IMG/VR virus record: IMGVR_UViG_3300048672_000219
Location: 19,455 to 83,454 of that record
Direction: 5' to 3' (one strand)
DNA: 64,000 bases
Source of the DNA: a virus
Shown here: piece by piece, positions 55,101 to 63,962 of the stretch
How positions within the stretch are numbered: position 1 is the stretch's first letter
Layout of the letters: each line of letters opens with the position of its first letter
The notes under the pieces: model-generated
Database searches by the model: none
Seen by the model: the letters and a program-made list of their open reading frames with translations, nothing else
What the model was told of the DNA's origin: nothing
Program-made: the position numbers and the translations under genes

Positions 55101-58100
55101 ATTGCCAACGCAATCATAGATGGTGGTGGTAAAGGGTGGAAAAAACTAGTCAACGATATGAAACTAGCTTTTGCAAAGCTCATACTGAATCCAATTATTG
55201 CCCCAATTAGTGCAGAACTCGCAAGCTTGACAGCAATTGCTAACCCTTCATCGGCGTCTGCTGCTGAAGGAACATCTTCTGTAGGTATGTTATCATCAGC
55301 AATGAACATCTACAAAGCAGTATCTGGTGGATTCTCGTCTTTGAGTAGTTCTGCCGCCAGTGGTATGCAGTCTGTGCAGAATATGCTTGGTGAAAGATTT
55401 GGTGGAACTGGTGCAGGTGCTGGCAACTCAACAGGAGCGTTTGCTAATTCCTTTGGCGAGATTGCTGGAAAAGCAGCAGGCTTTGCAATCGGGCAAACCT
55501 TGAATAAATCTTTGTCTGGTGAATTCCAAGTAGGTAGTGGATTTGGTAAAGTTGAAACTATTGCCACAGCAGTAGCATCTTATTTTGGCCCTCAATTTGG
55601 TGCAATTGCTGGTGCGGTGAGTGGCCTTGTAAATAAACTGTTTGGCATGGGTTCCAAGAATATCTCATCTCAAGGTATCTCTGGAAATATTACAGAGGAC
55701 GGTGTAACTGGTCAAGCTTATGCCAATTGGTCGCAAAAAGGTGGCTGGTTCCGCAGTGATAAATCAGGTACAGACACTTCTGCATTATCGGCTGATGTAA
55801 TCAATTCATTCCAGAGTGGTTTAACTTCTCTGAAAGCTGCGTCAACTGACTTTGCTAAGAATGTGAATGTTTCTGCTGACGCACTGAACAACTATTCTAA
55901 ATCATTTGATATTCAGTTTGTAGGCTTAAAAGAAGTTAAAGGTACTGCTGCTGAACAAGCTGCCATTATCGAGTCAAATAGTAAGATTCAACAAGAAGCT
56001 GTAACGAAGTTCTTCACCACAATGGGTGACGATATGGCTACTAAGTTGATTCCAAACATTGCTGATTTTGCCAAGAACGGTGAAACTGCTTCTGTGACAT
56101 TGCAACGACTATCTAGCACATTCACAGCAACTAATCAAATTGCAGCAATACTTGGCAAGAGTGTTGAGAGTGTATTTGGCGGTATTGGACTGGAATCAGA
56201 TAAAACCCGTGAGCGCCTTATAGATTTAGCTGGTGGATTGAGTAACCTGCAATCAAAAACTACAGCGTATGCTACAGCTTTCCTATCGGATTCTGAAAAA
56301 TTAGCTCCTGTGCAAAAAGCTCTCTCTGCTGCTATGGAAAATCTTGGTCAATCTTCTGTTACTACCAAAGACCAATTCAAAGCAGTAGTAAACAGTCTTG
56401 ACTTAACCACAGATGCCGGTGCAACGCTATTTAATAATTTGATGGATATTGCTCCTGCGTTTGCTCAAGTTGCTGATGCCGCAGAGGCAGCACAAGCTGC
56501 CACACGTAAGCTGCAAATTGCTCTGTTGGAAGCTCAAGGCGAAAACCTGAAAGCTCAGTCGATGAAGCGGGAAGATGAATTGAAGCCGTTATCAGATTCA
56601 GATAAGGTGATTCAACAACAAATCTACGCTGCTCAAGATAAAGCAATTACTGACAAACTGCTATTGTCTCTAATGCAGGCTCAAGGTGACGCTCAGGGTG
56701 CGCTGGCTGTAACTCGTGCAAATGAATTGAAGCAACTATCTGAAACAGACCAATTGATTCAGAAACAAATTTATGATGCAGAGGATAAAGCTAAAACAGA
56801 GGCTTTAACATTGACTCTTCTTCAAGCTCAAGGGAAAGTTTCTGAAGCATTGAACATTACCCGCGCTAAAGAGCTTGCGTCATTGTCTGAATCGGACCAA
56901 GTTATTCAACGACAAATATATGCGTTGGAAGATAAGGCGAAGATAGATAAGTTGAATCTCTCTTTGACGCAAGCACAAGGAAATGCTCAAGATGCTTTGG
57001 CAATCACTCGTGCAAATGAGCTTGCACAGATGACCGATGCTGAGAAAGTTATTCAACAACAAATTTATCTCACTGAAGACAAAGCTAAAACTGATTCTCT
57101 TAGCTTGGCCTTGCTGCAAGCTCAGGGCAAAGCTCAAGAAGCTTTGAACATTACTAGAGATAAAGAATTAGCTGCATTAAGTGATTCTGATAAAGTTATT
57201 CAAAAGCAAATCTATGCTGCTCAAGATGCCGCTAAAATTGCCTCGTTGCAAATTCAATTAGTGACTGCATTAAGTGGTGCTCAAGCTGCATTAAGTCTGA
57301 CTCGTGCTAAGGAAGTAGAGGGATTGTCTGCTCAAGAGGCAGCGATGAAAGCCACTATTTATGCTGCTCAGGATGCTGCTGTTTCTGACAGGTTGGGTTT
57401 GGAGTTGATCACTGCACAAGGCAGAGCGCAGGAAGCTTTAACAATTACTCGCAACAACGAGTTGGCTGCGTTGTCCGAGTCCGATAAACTAATCAAGCAA
57501 CAAACTTATGCTGCTCAGGATAAGGCTAAAACTGACTCGCTGAACATTGCTCTCCTACAAGCTCAAGGAAAAGTGCAGGATGCTTTGTTTGCCAATAGGG
57601 TAAAAGAGTTGAGCGTATTGAGTGATTCGGACAAGGCAATTCAGCAGCAGATTTATGCTGCTGAAGACAAAGCTAATTCGGACAAACTTGATATTGAACT
57701 GATGCAAGCCCAAGGTAAATCTCAAGAAGCTCTTAACATTACTCGTCAAAATGAGTTGAACGCTCTCTCAAAAAGTGAGCAAGTTATCCAGCAACAAATA
57801 TACGATGCCCAAGATAAAGCCAAAACAGATGCACTAAATCTGGCACTGTTGCAGGAGCAAGGCAAAGCTCAAGAGGCTCTTGCTGTAACTCGTGCAAACG
57901 AACTGGCTTCGCTCTCAGACACTGATAAAGCAATTAAACAGCAGATTTATGCTGCTCAAGATAAGGCTAAAACTGACGCTTTGGCATTGGAATTGATTAA
58001 TGCTCAGGGTTATGCTCAATCATATTTGGCAGCAACTCGTGCCAAAGAGCTTGAGTCGTTAAATGAGACAGACAAGGCAATCAAACAACAGATATACACT

Positions 58101-59738
58101 GCCCAAGACAAAGCTAAGACGGATGCTCTGTTGGTAACTCTGCTGCAAGCCCAAGGTAAAGCTCAAGAGGCTTTGACAACACAGCGAGAGAAAGAGTTGA
58201 GTACGATGAGTGATTCTGATCAAGTCATTCAAAAGCAGATTTATGCTGCGCAAGACAAGGCAAAAATCGATACATTGAATGTTGATCTTCTCCAAGCTCA
58301 AGGAAAGGCTCAGGAATACTTAGCAGCAACAAGGGCTAAAGAGTTGTTTGGTTTATCTGAAGAAGAGAAGGCTATTAAGCAGAAGATATATGCTTCGCAG
58401 GATGCTGCAAAAACCGCAGCTTTAGAGCTTGAACTTGTAAAGCAACAAGGGTTAGATTACAAGGCACTGTTGATAACTCGTGAGCAAGAGCTTTCACAAC
58501 TGTCCGAGTCAGATCAAGTTATTCAGAAGCAGATTTATCGCCAACAAGACTTGAATACTCTGTATGGTTTGAATGTAAAGCTGTTGGACGCACAGTACCG
58601 CTCACAAGAGAGCGTCAACATGCAGCGCGAAAAGACCCTTGCCGGTTTGTCTGCGGAAGCTGCTGTATTGCAAAAGGCTATTTATGCTGCACAAGATGCT
58701 CAAAAAGCTGTTGACACAGGCATGACCAAGCTCACTGCTTCAGTGAATGCTCAAAAGGCTGTAATTGAAGCTCAGTACAAGCAAGCTAGTGATATGCTGG
58801 CTGCACAGAAGAAAGCTGCCACAGACGCTGCCCAATCTTCGATTGACGCAAGCAAAACTAGTTTGTCATCTATTCAATCTATCCAATCTTCGCTGAGTGG
58901 TGCTTTGAAAGATGTTCTTGATAGTTCTACGGTACTCACGCTAAAGGTTCGGAATAACGCTCTAGCTGCACTTCAAGGCATTTCCGGCTCTCGGGACTTA
59001 AACAGCCCTGCAATGATGGATGCTATTAAGACATTGGCAAAACCGTCAGAGCAATTGTACAGCAATCTTGAGGACTATACAAGATCGCAGATGCAAGTCG
59101 CTAATACGATTGACAACCTCAATTCACAGGCAGTTGACCAAGTTTCTTTGGCACAACAATCCGTCGATTTGCAAGAGGCTAATCTGAAAGTCTTGACTCA
59201 ATGGTTTGATAGTCAGCAAGCATCTTTAGATCAGCAGCATACTAACGCAGTGGCAGAACAAGACGCCATCCTTAAAAATGCCCAAGATCAGATTGATGCC
59301 TTGCGAAACATTGACAATAGTGTACTAAGTGTAGAGCAAGCTGTCTCGGACTTGGCTATTGCCATTGCCAATGCTAAGGCAACAACCATAAGTTATGCCC
59401 CAGCAAGTAATTTGTTAGATGTAGCACAAAAAGCTGTCTCTAGCACTTATCCTAGCTTAGATGTTGGAACCAATGCTTTGCCAAGTGACATGACAATTAA
59501 TGCACATGCTGGTGAACGTATTATTCCTGCGGCAGATAATCGAGAAATCATGCGTCGTCTTGAGCAACCCGAGAACGGTTCTAGTGCAGAGATGGTGCAA
59601 TCTATCGAATCACTGAAAGAAACTGTGCGAGCGGGTCAAATCGCTACTCTGCAACTCAATCAACAGATGTACCGCTTGTGGAAGAAATTCGATCAAGACG
59701 GTATGCCTGAAGTACGTGATGTAGAGGCTATTGGCTAA
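52107..59738 (+). CDS. tail tape measure protein, 2543 aa
   Basis: Very long tape measure. Residues about 150-430 are the TP901-type core (SVGRDVESTLEGIRVRG; YGPQEVAKAFETLILAG; GVLSNLGIQGSAAGTALKNM). Two hydrophobic stretches follow (about 530-590, AFVALKAGFIVAAVW and VNATMGAVAVVVGVAAAAWY), likely for membrane insertion on DNA entry. Residues about 1470-2205 are fifteen 49-residue helical repeats. The C-terminus is typical of tape measures (NALPSDMTINAHAGERIIPA). At about 1.5 angstrom per residue the tail would be near 380 nm; this is an estimate. Confidence 0.95.
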   Translation: MADINITVASNGVDEATKRMNDAASAADKLDNKVEKLGKTSEAASKKISSVFKALDEAAKSAAPSLEDLFQAYQKLENQIQQNVVQNSALANAMRTNTSAVNNLTSAQVGLNSNLSSTQSNLAAVDRSQRSSNESMREAHALARGLSGSFGALWVTYGNIAGMSVGLAIGQALKGIVSVGRDVESTLEGIRVRGNETVDSVNEIRKSVEDLGKGVYGPQEVAKAFETLILAGLNANQALSAINSTMNLAVAGGTSLEKSASTLVSVGTSIGYVAEGYNRVGDVISKTAALSMSSVETLSEAFKSASSVASLYGVTLEDIGTSLGVLSNLGIQGSAAGTALKNMYKELNSEADKVQKTFKELGLTQLSFKDSAGNFKPLLEVVKELDASLKQLSGSDEKLAIARLSNERGLRLITAALDQYRVKTSESTNALEDFQGNVTDSYGFMAKAAVQMSLTADNQMKMVTNSMKTGFASAFETIQPEIISVSSRLKEAFQSEGFKEALRSLALLFANMAEAIASNLPVVIKLAEAFVALKAGFIVAAVWQSAATGILAVREAMLGLATASAAVNATMGAVAVVVGVAAAAWYAYSSAQEDANKAQKDAIDYSKGYIEGIRAEADNLEKVNEKLREGIALKDVQKKVESDNSRLLQIQKENDAVEEARKNLEKANEAATKYSSQNNIDKMIAAREALAAAEEHQRQSAINAFDEELRLNRLAKENAELVLQAQKNAQSGRDEPTKTLSHEDKTKAMGLSAIEAEISAIRASSEEKRRILISEEKLYEETYRGKMMSVLEYADKESKVLKARQDLVTETYAKEVSAILVSENLKGRTETERNELAKKRSDLYTKWVDDIAKLNDAMSANEVLVSSVFKKERDEAQATSDKVIEAIKKRTASVQAQVDAYNSLPDSVRKAGVTEKQLADEVAQAQIDALKRKRATLEELSGSTMYDADAIARYTRNIQEMEDERDVLAARELQRATNKNIQDYNTAWKQSNKQIGDDIANAIIDGGGKGWKKLVNDMKLAFAKLILNPIIAPISAELASLTAIANPSSASAAEGTSSVGMLSSAMNIYKAVSGGFSSLSSSAASGMQSVQNMLGERFGGTGAGAGNSTGAFANSFGEIAGKAAGFAIGQTLNKSLSGEFQVGSGFGKVETIATAVASYFGPQFGAIAGAVSGLVNKLFGMGSKNISSQGISGNITEDGVTGQAYANWSQKGGWFRSDKSGTDTSALSADVINSFQSGLTSLKAASTDFAKNVNVSADALNNYSKSFDIQFVGLKEVKGTAAEQAAIIESNSKIQQEAVTKFFTTMGDDMATKLIPNIADFAKNGETASVTLQRLSSTFTATNQIAAILGKSVESVFGGIGLESDKTRERLIDLAGGLSNLQSKTTAYATAFLSDSEKLAPVQKALSAAMENLGQSSVTTKDQFKAVVNSLDLTTDAGATLFNNLMDIAPAFAQVADAAEAAQAATRKLQIALLEAQGENLKAQSMKREDELKPLSDSDKVIQQQIYAAQDKAITDKLLLSLMQAQGDAQGALAVTRANELKQLSETDQLIQKQIYDAEDKAKTEALTLTLLQAQGKVSEALNITRAKELASLSESDQVIQRQIYALEDKAKIDKLNLSLTQAQGNAQDALAITRANELAQMTDAEKVIQQQIYLTEDKAKTDSLSLALLQAQGKAQEALNITRDKELAALSDSDKVIQKQIYAAQDAAKIASLQIQLVTALSGAQAALSLTRAKEVEGLSAQEAAMKATIYAAQDAAVSDRLGLELITAQGRAQEALTITRNNELAALSESDKLIKQQTYAAQDKAKTDSLNIALLQAQGKVQDALFANRVKELSVLSDSDKAIQQQIYAAEDKANSDKLDIELMQAQGKSQEALNITRQNELNALSKSEQVIQQQIYDAQDKAKTDALNLALLQEQGKAQEALAVTRANELASLSDTDKAIKQQIYAAQDKAKTDALALELINAQGYAQSYLAATRAKELESLNETDKAIKQQIYTAQDKAKTDALLVTLLQAQGKAQEALTTQREKELSTMSDSDQVIQKQIYAAQDKAKIDTLNVDLLQAQGKAQEYLAATRAKELFGLSEEEKAIKQKIYASQDAAKTAALELELVKQQGLDYKALLITREQELSQLSESDQVIQKQIYRQQDLNTLYGLNVKLLDAQYRSQESVNMQREKTLAGLSAEAAVLQKAIYAAQDAQKAVDTGMTKLTASVNAQKAVIEAQYKQASDMLAAQKKAATDAAQSSIDASKTSLSSIQSIQSSLSGALKDVLDSSTVLTLKVRNNALAALQGISGSRDLNSPAMMDAIKTLAKPSEQLYSNLEDYTRSQMQVANTIDNLNSQAVDQVSLAQQSVDLQEANLKVLTQWFDSQQASLDQQHTNAVAEQDAILKNAQDQIDALRNIDNSVLSVEQAVSDLAIAIANAKATTISYAPASNLLDVAQKAVSSTYPSLDVGTNALPSDMTINAHAGERIIPAADNREIMRRLEQPENGSSAEMVQSIESLKETVRAGQIATLQLNQQMYRLWKKFDQDGMPEVRDVEAIG
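56515..58720 (+). repeat. fifteen 147-bp repeats coding 49-residue units in the tape measure gene
   Basis: Each unit follows the pattern IYAAQDKAKTD..L.L.LLQAQGK.QEAL..TRA.EL..LS.SD..I.QQ (shown in parts). Units differ by many synonymous and some conservative changes, with QAQGKAQEAL and SDKVIQQQIY best kept. 49 residues equal seven heptads, fitting a continuous coiled coil. Confidence 0.88.
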
Positions 59739-59750
59739 TTGTTGTATAAA

Positions 59751-59780
59751 GGGAGGCTTTCGGGCTTCCCTTTCTTTTAT
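59751..59780 (+). terminator. terminator after tape measure
   Basis: GGGAGGC-TTTC-GGGCTTCCC stem with one G-U pair, then TTTCTTTTAT. The next gene starts within 20 bases, so read-through must occur. Confidence 0.68.
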
Positions 59781-59796
59781 AAGAAAGAGGGATATT

Positions 59797-60945
59797 TTGA
59801 AAATCATTGCCCCAATCACAATAACAGATTCTAATTTAACATATTCAAATGTATCTGGAACGGATAATCCTGCATACAATCCAATAAAGCTTTACATCTC
59901 AGGAGAGACTGTACAGTTGGCTAATAGAAATTATGAGAGCTTGACAGGATCACAATCAAATGTTACAATAAGCACTTCGTCTCCCGCCACGATTACGTGG
60001 AATAATCATGGATTGGTATTAAATACTCCAATTCAATTTTCGACAACAGGGTCATTGCCTACTGGATTATCTGTCGGAACTACATATTATGTAATTTCCC
60101 CATCCACAACATCTTTCAATGTCGCATTAACTCCAAATGGATCACCTATTGCAACGTCTGGAACTCAAAGTGGTGTACACACAGCAAGGGCTTCCAACAA
60201 TATTGGAAAAGACCCTACCACGGCAACAACATTCTGGCTCGATCTGGGAACAGTTAATAAGTACAAAATGTTTGACACGTCTGTACAATCTCAGACAGTA
60301 AATTCTGGATCAATTGTAACGGTAATTCAAGTGTCAGGCTATTCATCACATGTGGCATTGCTTAATATCGTCGGCACTGATGCCAATGTTGTAATGACGC
60401 ACCCAACAGATGGAGTTGTCTACAATCAAACAAAATCCCTAAGGAGTTCTTCAGGAATTACGGATTGGTTCAAATATTTCTTTACACCATCAAATCCGAT
60501 AACAGACCTTGTGTTTGATGGTATCCCGAATTATGCCAACACCACAATTACAGTGACTATCAACAATGCTGGAGGTTCAGCAGCATGTGGGGCTTGCTTG
60601 ATTGGATTTGCAAAAGATATATCATCTCAGAAGGCTGGTGTTGAACAAGGGGCAAAGCTCACATTAGATGACTATAGTTTAAAAACTCCTGATGCATTTG
60701 GTAATTACACAATCAAGGAACGTGCGTTTGCTCGTAGAGCCGCATGGACTGTGTATATTGACGGAAAAGATGTAGACGGTGCTTACAACTTGTTATCGTC
60801 ACGTAGAGCCATTCCAACGTTGTACATTGGCGGCAAGGACTATGGAAGCAATCTGGTGTACGGCTTCTTCCGTTCATTTGACATCACAATTAATTATATA
60901 GATTTTCCTGCTGTATGCTCAATTGAACTTGCGGGACTCACTTAA
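59797..60945 (+). CDS. distal tail-type protein, 382 aa (TTG start)
   Basis: Beta-rich protein beginning MKIIAPITITDSNLTYSNVS. It has a carbohydrate-module-like middle (TTYYVISPSTTSFNVALTPN; DLGTVNKYKMFDTSVQSQTV) and a C-terminal part RAAWTVYIDGKDVDGAYNLL. It stands where a distal tail or tail-tip protein is expected. TTG at 59797 is chosen as AGAGGG lies just upstream; there is no ATG near the start. Confidence 0.65.
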   Translation: MKIIAPITITDSNLTYSNVSGTDNPAYNPIKLYISGETVQLANRNYESLTGSQSNVTISTSSPATITWNNHGLVLNTPIQFSTTGSLPTGLSVGTTYYVISPSTTSFNVALTPNGSPIATSGTQSGVHTARASNNIGKDPTTATTFWLDLGTVNKYKMFDTSVQSQTVNSGSIVTVIQVSGYSSHVALLNIVGTDANVVMTHPTDGVVYNQTKSLRSSSGITDWFKYFFTPSNPITDLVFDGIPNYANTTITVTINNAGGSAACGACLIGFAKDISSQKAGVEQGAKLTLDDYSLKTPDAFGNYTIKERAFARRAAWTVYIDGKDVDGAYNLLSSRRAIPTLYIGGKDYGSNLVYGFFRSFDITINYIDFPAVCSIELAGLT

Positions 60946-60967
60946 TAATAACACATAAGGAACCAAC

Positions 60968-62365
60968 ATGACAACACAAATCACACCGCTACCATCAGCA
61001 CCACAACGTACTGACGATGAAGCGACGTTTGCCGCAAAAGGGGACGCACTAATGGGGGCATTATCTCAATTTGTGACAGAGGCTAATGCTTTGATTATTC
61101 AGGCAGACGCTGATGCCTCCGCTGCTACATCCAGTGCATCTAGTGCTGCTCTGTCTGCTACAGGTGCTGCGGTAAGCGCTGCCACTGCTGCAAATGCGGC
61201 TGGTGCAACACTTTGGGTATCAGGGACCACTTACGCCCAATATGCAGTAGTATATAGCCCAACAAGCTTACTGAGCTATCGCAAACGTACTACTAGCAGT
61301 GTTTCCACCATCGACCCGGCTTCTGACTCCACCAATTGGCAACCACTTGCGCCAATCAGTATGGTGCGTAGTGCTAGATCGTCAAATACGCAACTAACAC
61401 CTTCGGACAACTCAAGATTAATTGATATCACTGGTGGCACATTCACTCAAACACTACCCTCTGCTTCTTCACTTGGGTCCGGTTGGTATTGTTTCTTGAA
61501 GAACTCCGGTTCAGGTACGGTTACTATTGGTGGTACTTCGCTCACATTGCAAACAGGTGAAGCTTATATTCTTCAGTGTGATGGGACAAATATCAATACA
61601 TTGAAGATTAGCTCATCAACTCGTGTTGAAACATTCTTGACAAATGGTACTTACACTACCGAAACTGGTCGAAAGTATTTTGTAGAAGTTGTTGGTGGGG
61701 GAGGTGGTGGTGGTAGCGGAAGTACAGGTGGCGGTGCTGGCGTAGGTGTAGGTGGTAACGGGGGGAGCGGTGCGGCAAGAAAATCCACAATGATTTGCAC
61801 AACATCTTCAACATCCATACCATATTATGTAGGGGCTGGTGGAAGTGGTGGGTCTGCTGTAACAAATGCCGGTGCATCAAATGGTGTTGCAGGGGGGAGT
61901 GGGAGTTCAAGCTCTTTTGGAGCAGTTATTGCCCTTGGAGGGGCCGGTGGAACTTACGGAGTAGCAGGCACAGATACGATAGGGGCTAGTGGGACAGCGG
62001 CAAATGACGCTGCTGGCGCTAACGGAGGGAATGGCGGAAGCGGAGTTTCTTCTGGAAATATCGGAAGAAATGGCGGACTGGGTGGGTCTGCTGGCACTAA
62101 CTCGGGTGGGTCTGCTGGAAGCGGTTCTAACGGAGGCGATGGCAGCTTGGTTGCCGACTACTTTGGAATGGGTAGCGCAGGTGGTGGAGGCGCTGGCGCA
62201 GGCATCTCATCAACTACACCAATATCGGCATTTGCTGGCGGCGCAGGTGCGCTTGGTGCTGCTGGTGGGGGAGGTGGTGGTGTTTCTACGCCTCTTGGAA
62301 CAGCCGGAACGTCTGGCAAGGGCGGCGATGGTGGACAAGGATTCATTCGCGTCTGGACACTATAA
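60968..62365 (+). CDS. tail fibre protein with glycine-rich C-terminus
   Basis: A 465-residue protein. N-terminal 30 residues (PLPSAPQRTDDEATFAAKGD) are a common fibre attachment sequence; an alanine/serine coiled-coil-like region follows (SSASSAALSATGAAVSAATA). The C-terminal 200 residues are very glycine-rich (VVGGGGGGGSGSTGGGAG), like polyglycine-II adhesins of T4 gp38 type that contact the receptor. RBS AAGGAACC. Confidence 0.78.
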   Translation: MTTQITPLPSAPQRTDDEATFAAKGDALMGALSQFVTEANALIIQADADASAATSSASSAALSATGAAVSAATAANAAGATLWVSGTTYAQYAVVYSPTSLLSYRKRTTSSVSTIDPASDSTNWQPLAPISMVRSARSSNTQLTPSDNSRLIDITGGTFTQTLPSASSLGSGWYCFLKNSGSGTVTIGGTSLTLQTGEAYILQCDGTNINTLKISSSTRVETFLTNGTYTTETGRKYFVEVVGGGGGGGSGSTGGGAGVGVGGNGGSGAARKSTMICTTSSTSIPYYVGAGGSGGSAVTNAGASNGVAGGSGSSSSFGAVIALGGAGGTYGVAGTDTIGASGTAANDAAGANGGNGGSGVSSGNIGRNGGLGGSAGTNSGGSAGSGSNGGDGSLVADYFGMGSAGGGGAGAGISSTTPISAFAGGAGALGAAGGGGGGVSTPLGTAGTSGKGGDGGQGFIRVWTL

Positions 62366-62374
62366 GGAGAAATA

Positions 62375-62794
62375 ATGAAAGCAGCACACATTGTAAATGG
62401 CAAGGTTGTAAATTACTGCATGGTCGCCTCATATGATTCGGCCTTTGTTGACCCTAAAGATTCAGTTTTAGGCGACTTGTGGGACGGTAGTAAATTCACC
62501 AAGCCAATAAAATCTCTTAAAGAGGTTCAACAAGAATTCTCTGACATTGTACAGAACATTTTGGACAGTAAGGCTAAGGAGAAGCATTATGATAATATCA
62601 TTTCAGCTTGTTCCTACGCAGGTGCTCCGAATCCTTTCCAAGCTGAAAGTCAAGCTTTCTTATCTTGGAGGGGCGATGTATGGCAGAAATGCTATGAGCT
62701 TTTGGCAGCAGTGGAGCAAGGCATTTCAACAGTCCCAACTGTAGAACAACTTATTGCTGAACTTCCTACACTAGTATTGCCAGTGAGTGAATAA
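62375..62794 (+). CDS. fibre-associated protein / putative tail fibre chaperone, 139 aa
   Basis: Starts MKAAHIVNGKVVNYCMVASY and has a helical C-terminus with FLSWRGDVWQKCYELLAAVE, like DUF4376/fibre assembly proteins that are found directly after fibre genes. RBS AAGGAGAAAT. Confidence 0.65.
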   Translation: MKAAHIVNGKVVNYCMVASYDSAFVDPKDSVLGDLWDGSKFTKPIKSLKEVQQEFSDIVQNILDSKAKEKHYDNIISACSYAGAPNPFQAESQAFLSWRGDVWQKCYELLAAVEQGISTVPTVEQLIAELPTLVLPVSE

Positions 62795-63078
62795 TGAAAA
62801 CAATACGACTACTCTCAATATGGGCAGTTTGTATTGTAGCATCCTTTCTAGCTTTAGGGAGGATGTTCTTTGCAATCTTCCTAAGCCCTGATAAGGCATG
62901 GCGAATATCAGTGGCAACAGACAGGCAAGCTAATGTTGCATTCAATGGCAACGAAAAGGAAACCATCAGTTCTCGTGCCTACAGAGGTACGAAAGAGGGA
63001 CGAACAGGGTGGTGTATATTATGTAAATTCCTCAATCTACTTGATAGAGGTCATTGCGAGAAATCAGAGGGTGTATAA
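62794..63078 (+). CDS. small membrane-anchored protein, 94 aa
   Basis: N-terminal membrane segment (LLSIWAVCIVASFLALGRMF), then ETISSRAYRGTKEGRTGWCI and HCEKS. This type is widespread in phages near fibre and lysis genes; its role is unknown. Start overlaps the previous stop. Confidence 0.72.
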   Translation: MKTIRLLSIWAVCIVASFLALGRMFFAIFLSPDKAWRISVATDRQANVAFNGNEKETISSRAYRGTKEGRTGWCILCKFLNLLDRGHCEKSEGV

Positions 63079-63080
63079 TT

Positions 63081-63620
63081 ATGAAAATTGAAATGCAACA
63101 ATTGAATGCCGACAAATATAAAATGGCTGTAGAGAATATGGATGAGTCTCCCGAAGAAGAGGCTATGGAAACTCCTGCTGAAGAAATGAGTGAGTTTGAA
63201 GAGACAATCAAAGCAGCTTTTGCAACAACATTCTCTTTCTATTTAAAAGCACACAACTTCCATTGGAATGTGGAAGATAAAGACTTCTTTGAATATCATG
63301 GACTATTCGGCTCCATCTACGAAGAAGTCTACTCGTCTATCGACTCGTTTGCAGAAAAGATTCGTGCATGTCAAATCAAAGTTCCTGCAAGCTTGTCATC
63401 ATTCAATCTTCTGTCTGTTGTGGCTGATGAGAATTCTTTCCCAAGTAAAGATGTAATGGTGGATACTCTTCTGAACGACAATGAAACTGTTCTAAAAATC
63501 CTTGGCCTTGCCTACGACGAAGCAGAAGAACTTGGCTATCATGGCTTTAGTAACTTCCTTGCAGAGCGCTTAGACGCACATAAGAAACATAGCTGGATGC
63601 TGCGCTCAAGTAAAGGATAA
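63081..63620 (+). CDS. Dps-like ferritin (DNA protection during starvation family)
   Basis: A 179-residue protein. After an acidic 40-residue extension comes a four-helix Dps core: FSFYLKAHNFHWNVEDKDFF, EYHGLFGSIYEEVYSSIDSF, AEKIRACQ. His61, His73, Asp88 and Glu92 have the same spacing (12, 15, 4) as the ferroxidase residues of E. coli Dps (His51, His63, Asp78, Glu82). The end FLAERLDAHKKHSWMLRSS is also typical. It would oxidise and store iron using peroxide, and may protect phage DNA. It lies between tail and lysis genes, so is expressed late. ATG at 63081 is chosen. Confidence 0.88.
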   Translation: MKIEMQQLNADKYKMAVENMDESPEEEAMETPAEEMSEFEETIKAAFATTFSFYLKAHNFHWNVEDKDFFEYHGLFGSIYEEVYSSIDSFAEKIRACQIKVPASLSSFNLLSVVADENSFPSKDVMVDTLLNDNETVLKILGLAYDEAEELGYHGFSNFLAERLDAHKKHSWMLRSSKG

Positions 63621-63624
63621 TTCA

Positions 63625-63903
63625 ATGGATTTGAACAATATAGTATTAGGTGCTCTTAACCTGTTGATGTTAGCTTTCGGGGTGGTCATCTGGGCGTCTT
63701 TCAAGGAAACTAAACAAATGGCTAAAGAAGCTCAAGATAAACTAGCAGAATATAAGATACATTGTGCAGAGAAGTTCATTACATCGGACGAACTTAGCAG
63801 AGTGGTTTACGAAATCAATGCCTCATTAGAAAAATATGCAACCCGAAGCGAAGCCGCCATTGACAAGATTCTTGCAAAGCTCGACTCCAAGCAAGACAAA
63901 TAA
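63625..63903 (+). CDS. membrane protein with coiled coil (holin or spanin candidate), 92 aa
   Basis: One membrane helix at residues about 5-25 (NIVLGALNLLMLAFGVVIWA), then a charged coiled coil (KQMAKEAQDKLAEYKIHCAE). This is the layout of inner-membrane spanins or class III holins. It directly precedes the probable endolysin. Confidence 0.7.
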   Translation: MDLNNIVLGALNLLMLAFGVVIWASFKETKQMAKEAQDKLAEYKIHCAEKFITSDELSRVVYEINASLEKYATRSEAAIDKILAKLDSKQDK

Positions 63904-63962
63904 TATGGAACAAGGACGACACAGAAGCGTCCCTTCATAATGATACAACGAAAGGAATAACA

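Noticed and set aside
61989-62375. 128-residue frame inside the glycine-rich fibre gene
   Set aside because: Produced by the GG-rich repeats of the fibre gene in another frame; no ribosome site.
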